From the NCBI GenBank assembly GCA_964480635.1, contig CAYZQE010000010.1, positions 1 through 41,342 on the forward strand: a stretch of 41,342 bases of DNA, in the 5' to 3' direction. Shown here in pieces: positions 38,717 to 41,342 of the stretch. Source of the DNA: CAYZQE01 sp964480635 (GTDB taxonomy: Bacteria; Pseudomonadota; Gammaproteobacteria; GCA-001735895). Within the stretch, counting starts at the first letter, position 1; each line of letters starts with the position of its first letter. Under the pieces are notes generated by a model. It searched no databases. It was not told the origin of the DNA and saw only the letters and a program-made list of their open reading frames with translations. Position numbers and translations under genes: made by a program.

Positions 38717-39913
38717 ATGAAAACAGGCCCTAGAGAGATCGTCACACCCTTCCGTCCTATTCCACTTGATGTACCAGAAGGTATGGCACCTAATGAATTT
38801 TTTAATAGTACTGAAAACCTAAATGACCTTGAACACAATAATGGATTACTAAGTAACCCAGAAAATTTATTAATGTACCGTAAAGCGCTTGGTCATTCTA
38901 ATGTGTTTGATACCTCCATTATTTACAATACGTCTAAAACTATTTTAAATCCGCTAGGTCGCCCTGTACGCCGCACTCAAACACCTGAAGATGTCAAACA
39001 TGTTTGGAACCGCATGAACCAAATATTAATTGAGTACATGCTTGAAAAATATCCAGACCCAGAGGCGCATTTAGTGCTTGCTGGCGAAGCAAGCTTAGAT
39101 GCAACTTGGCCTTTAACATCACCGGGTGTGCCTAGCATTAGAATGCTACACAATCATTTTATAGTGTTTGATAAACAGCAATTACGTGATGCCGAAGTAG
39201 CCGATGTTAATAACCCTAACCTAACCGATGGTGGCCAGCATAGTTTGTTTCAAAGCCATATGCGTGATGTGTATCGTGATTTTTTCGCCTCATTAGACTT
39301 AAAAATCTTACAACCTAGCACCGGTGAAGCCTCACAATTAGCATTAACTGGCTACCCTCAAGGCTTACCTTGTTGGGAAATTAAAGGCGGCGTTGAAGCA
39401 TTAAGTGAAATTCAATTTTGGAAAGAATACGAAATGATTCTTAAGGGTTTCATTGATTTTTATCGCACCTTTTTCACTCAAGTGTCGTCACGTAATGCAC
39501 CTATGCCAAAACAAGCATGGTTCCCTGATCAAATAGAAAACAAACTTCTGTTTAATAATGAATTTTTAAAATCGGCCAAAACGGTTAGAGATAAGTGCGT
39601 TAAAGACCCACACTATGCAAATTCAATTCGTTGGCAACCAGCGTTTAAACAGCTTATCTACCGCAATGACCAAGGTAAGCTAATGGTCACTATTTCGCAA
39701 AACTCTATTGGAAATGCCATTACCGAGTTACTGGGTGTTGTGGTTAGCCGTAAGCCCGATGCAGAAGCCTATGAAAAAGCAGAGCCTAAGTTAATAGAGC
39801 AGTTACTTGAAGTCCGCCAACGCTTAATTGAAGCTGATTTAGGTACTGGCTTAGAAACACCCTATTGGACGGCCGATGGCTTAAAGATGAAAAACGTTAA
39901 GACATCTAAATAA
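38717..39913 (+). CDS. Hypothetical protein of 398 residues with HNHF motif
   Basis: I do not recognise this family. It is a soluble, full-looking protein without signal peptide or membrane helix. Notable blocks are REIVTPFRPIPLDVPEGMAP at the start, LVLAGEASLDATWPLTSPGV, SIRMLHNHFIVFD with H145-N-H147-F, LTDGGQHSLFQSHMRDVYRD, and ALTGYPQGLPCWEIKGG. The H-x-H-hydrophobic pattern is reminiscent of HIT/GalT-like nucleotidyl transferases, but this is only a resemblance. Dense charged and aromatic content suggests an enzyme. An extended -10 promoter precedes it, without a clear ribosome binding site. purB follows after 54 bases on the same strand. Confidence 0.8.
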   Translation: MKTGPREIVTPFRPIPLDVPEGMAPNEFFNSTENLNDLEHNNGLLSNPENLLMYRKALGHSNVFDTSIIYNTSKTILNPLGRPVRRTQTPEDVKHVWNRMNQILIEYMLEKYPDPEAHLVLAGEASLDATWPLTSPGVPSIRMLHNHFIVFDKQQLRDAEVADVNNPNLTDGGQHSLFQSHMRDVYRDFFASLDLKILQPSTGEASQLALTGYPQGLPCWEIKGGVEALSEIQFWKEYEMILKGFIDFYRTFFTQVSSRNAPMPKQAWFPDQIENKLLFNNEFLKSAKTVRDKCVKDPHYANSIRWQPAFKQLIYRNDQGKLMVTISQNSIGNAITELLGVVVSRKPDAEAYEKAEPKLIEQLLEVRQRLIEADLGTGLETPYWTADGLKMKNVKTSK

Positions 39914-39967
39914 TCCTTAACCCTCTTTCCTAGCGGGAGAGGAAGACAGAAAAACAGAGAAACAATT

Positions 39968-41335
39968 ATGCAATTATCATCATTAACAGCCGTGTCACCC
40001 ATTGATGGTCGTTATGGCCGTAAAACAGAAATTCTTCGTGATATTTTTAGTGAATATGGTCTTATTTATCACCGCGTGTACGTTGAAGTAAAGTGGTTAC
40101 AAGCTCTAGCAAATGAAGCTCACATCACTGAGGTGCCTGCTTTTTCTGATGAAGCCAATGCTCTTCTTAACAACATTATCAACAATTTTAGTGAAGATGA
40201 CGCCCATCAAGTAAAAGACATTGAGCGTACCACTAACCATGATGTGAAAGCCGTTGAATATTATTTAAAAGATAAAATTAAAGACAATGCCGAGTTAATG
40301 GCGGTGAATGAATTTATTCACTTTGCCTGCACGTCAGAAGATATTAATAATTTATCTCATGCCTTAATGCTTAAAAAAGGCCGTGATGATGTTTTAAAAC
40401 CATTAATAAAAGAAGTCACTCAACTCATTAGCGACCTAGCTCATGCGAATGCAGAACAACCATTATTATGTCGCACCCACGGCCAACCTGCCTCGCCTAG
40501 CACCTTAGGTAAAGAAATGGCTAATGTTGCTTTTCGTTTACAGCGTCAAATAAAACAGCTCGAAAACACTGAAATTTTGGGTAAATTAAATGGTGCTGTG
40601 GGCAACTACAATGCTCACCTTTCGGCATACCCTGATTTAGATTGGGCAAAATTTGCACAAAATTTTATTGAAGACCTAGGCATCACCTTCAACCCCTACA
40701 CCATTCAAATAGAACCTCACGATTACATTGCCGAGCTTTTTGATGTTTGCGTTCGTGTTAACACCATTTTAATTGACTATAGCCGTGATATTTGGAGCTA
40801 TATCTCCGTTGGTTATTTCAAACAAAAAACCATTGCGGGTGAAGTTGGCTCTTCAACCATGCCACATAAGGTTAACCCGATAGATTTTGAAAATGCCGAA
40901 GGTAACTTTGGCATTGCCAATGCTTTACTAACGCACCTTGCACAAAAATTGCCTATCTCACGTTTACAAAGAGACTTAACGGACTCAACTGTTTTACGCA
41001 ACCTTGGTGTTGGCATGGGACACATGCTGATTGCTTTTGATTCATTAAAACGTGGTATTAGTAAACTTGAAACCAATGCGTCTGCGATGAATTCAGACCT
41101 AGATACTAACTGGGAAGTATTAGCCGAGCCCATCCAAACGGTAATGCGTCGTTATGGTGTTGAAAAACCGTATGAGAAGCTTAAAGAATTAACCCGTGGC
41201 CAACGGGTTAATCAACAAATTATGCAAGAATTTGTGTCTGGTTTAGATATACCAGATGAAGCCAAACAATTATTAATGAGCATGACGCCTCATAACTATA
41301 TTGGTAATGCGATAGAGCAAGCTAAAAATATTTAA
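39968..41335 (+). CDS. purB: Adenylosuccinate lyase
   Basis: PurB cleaves SAICAR to AICAR and adenylosuccinate to AMP, both releasing fumarate, in purine synthesis. The 455-residue protein is full length. It starts with LSSLTAVSPIDGRYGRKTEI. The fumarase/aspartase superfamily signature GSSTMPHKVNPIDFENAEGN lies at about 294-313, and its flexible loop carries the catalytic serine (S295). Other active-site blocks are RTTNHDVKAVEYYL, HFACTSEDINN and RTHGQPASPSTLGKE. The E. coli-like length and loop place it in the gammaproteobacterial PurB type. The stop lies seven bases before the window end. Confidence 0.97.
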   Translation: MQLSSLTAVSPIDGRYGRKTEILRDIFSEYGLIYHRVYVEVKWLQALANEAHITEVPAFSDEANALLNNIINNFSEDDAHQVKDIERTTNHDVKAVEYYLKDKIKDNAELMAVNEFIHFACTSEDINNLSHALMLKKGRDDVLKPLIKEVTQLISDLAHANAEQPLLCRTHGQPASPSTLGKEMANVAFRLQRQIKQLENTEILGKLNGAVGNYNAHLSAYPDLDWAKFAQNFIEDLGITFNPYTIQIEPHDYIAELFDVCVRVNTILIDYSRDIWSYISVGYFKQKTIAGEVGSSTMPHKVNPIDFENAEGNFGIANALLTHLAQKLPISRLQRDLTDSTVLRNLGVGMGHMLIAFDSLKRGISKLETNASAMNSDLDTNWEVLAEPIQTVMRRYGVEKPYEKLKELTRGQRVNQQIMQEFVSGLDIPDEAKQLLMSMTPHNYIGNAIEQAKNI

Positions 41336-41342
41336 CGCTATA

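Overview
The window is an AT-rich stretch of a bacterial chromosome. Its gene content points to a sulfur-oxidising gammaproteobacterium. The anchor is a complete oxidative (reverse-type) dissimilatory sulfite reductase operon, dsrABEFHCMKLJOPNR, at 9842-22557. The presence of dsrEFH and dsrL marks it as the sulfur-oxidising rather than the sulfate-reducing form. A probable sulfur globule coat protein lies just downstream, suggesting that sulfur is stored as globules. Low GC and gene content would fit a SUP05/Thioglobus-like or Beggiatoa-like organism, but I cannot fix the genus from sequence alone.

Left flank (1-5783): a decayed tyrosine recombinase fragment at the window edge, then SelO protein adenylyltransferase, a membrane fatty acid desaturase, a phospholipase D/cardiolipin synthase-like enzyme, and a divergent pair made of an unknown 107-residue protein and a PKHD-type 2-oxoglutarate dioxygenase.

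Accessory sulfur-linked block (5900-9636, mostly minus strand): a 67-residue unknown, a DsrC paralogue with a non-canonical tail, a TPR membrane protein (plus strand), a lone Cas6-like protein with a 62-residue partner and no CRISPR array, and a TauD-like dioxygenase divergent from dsrA.

Core (9842-25752, plus strand): DsrAB oxidises sulfur carried by DsrC. DsrEFH feeds sulfur to DsrC, DsrMKJOP is the membrane electron-transfer complex, DsrL is the NAD(P)H-linked flavoprotein partner, DsrN amidates sirohaem, and DsrR is a cysteine-poor A-type-carrier relative. A NarX/NarL-like two-component pair follows dsrR with almost no gap, then the Asn/Gly/Met-Pro-Trp repeat protein. The operon is punctuated by hairpins after dsrA, dsrC, dsrL and dsrP that could set expression ratios.

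Right flank (25895-41342): a rhodanese; a catalytically dead S24/LexA-fold protein followed by a suspicious out-of-frame 30-codon stretch; an Atm1-type ABC exporter; a DUF192 protein head-to-head with an RND efflux pair; a possible operon of MASE1 kinase, FixJ-like regulator, lipoprotein and secreted beta-helix protein; iscX; a conserved-looking unknown of 398 residues; and purB. No rRNA, tRNA, CRISPR array or complete insertion sequence was recognised, and no gene-free stretch exceeds 300 bases.
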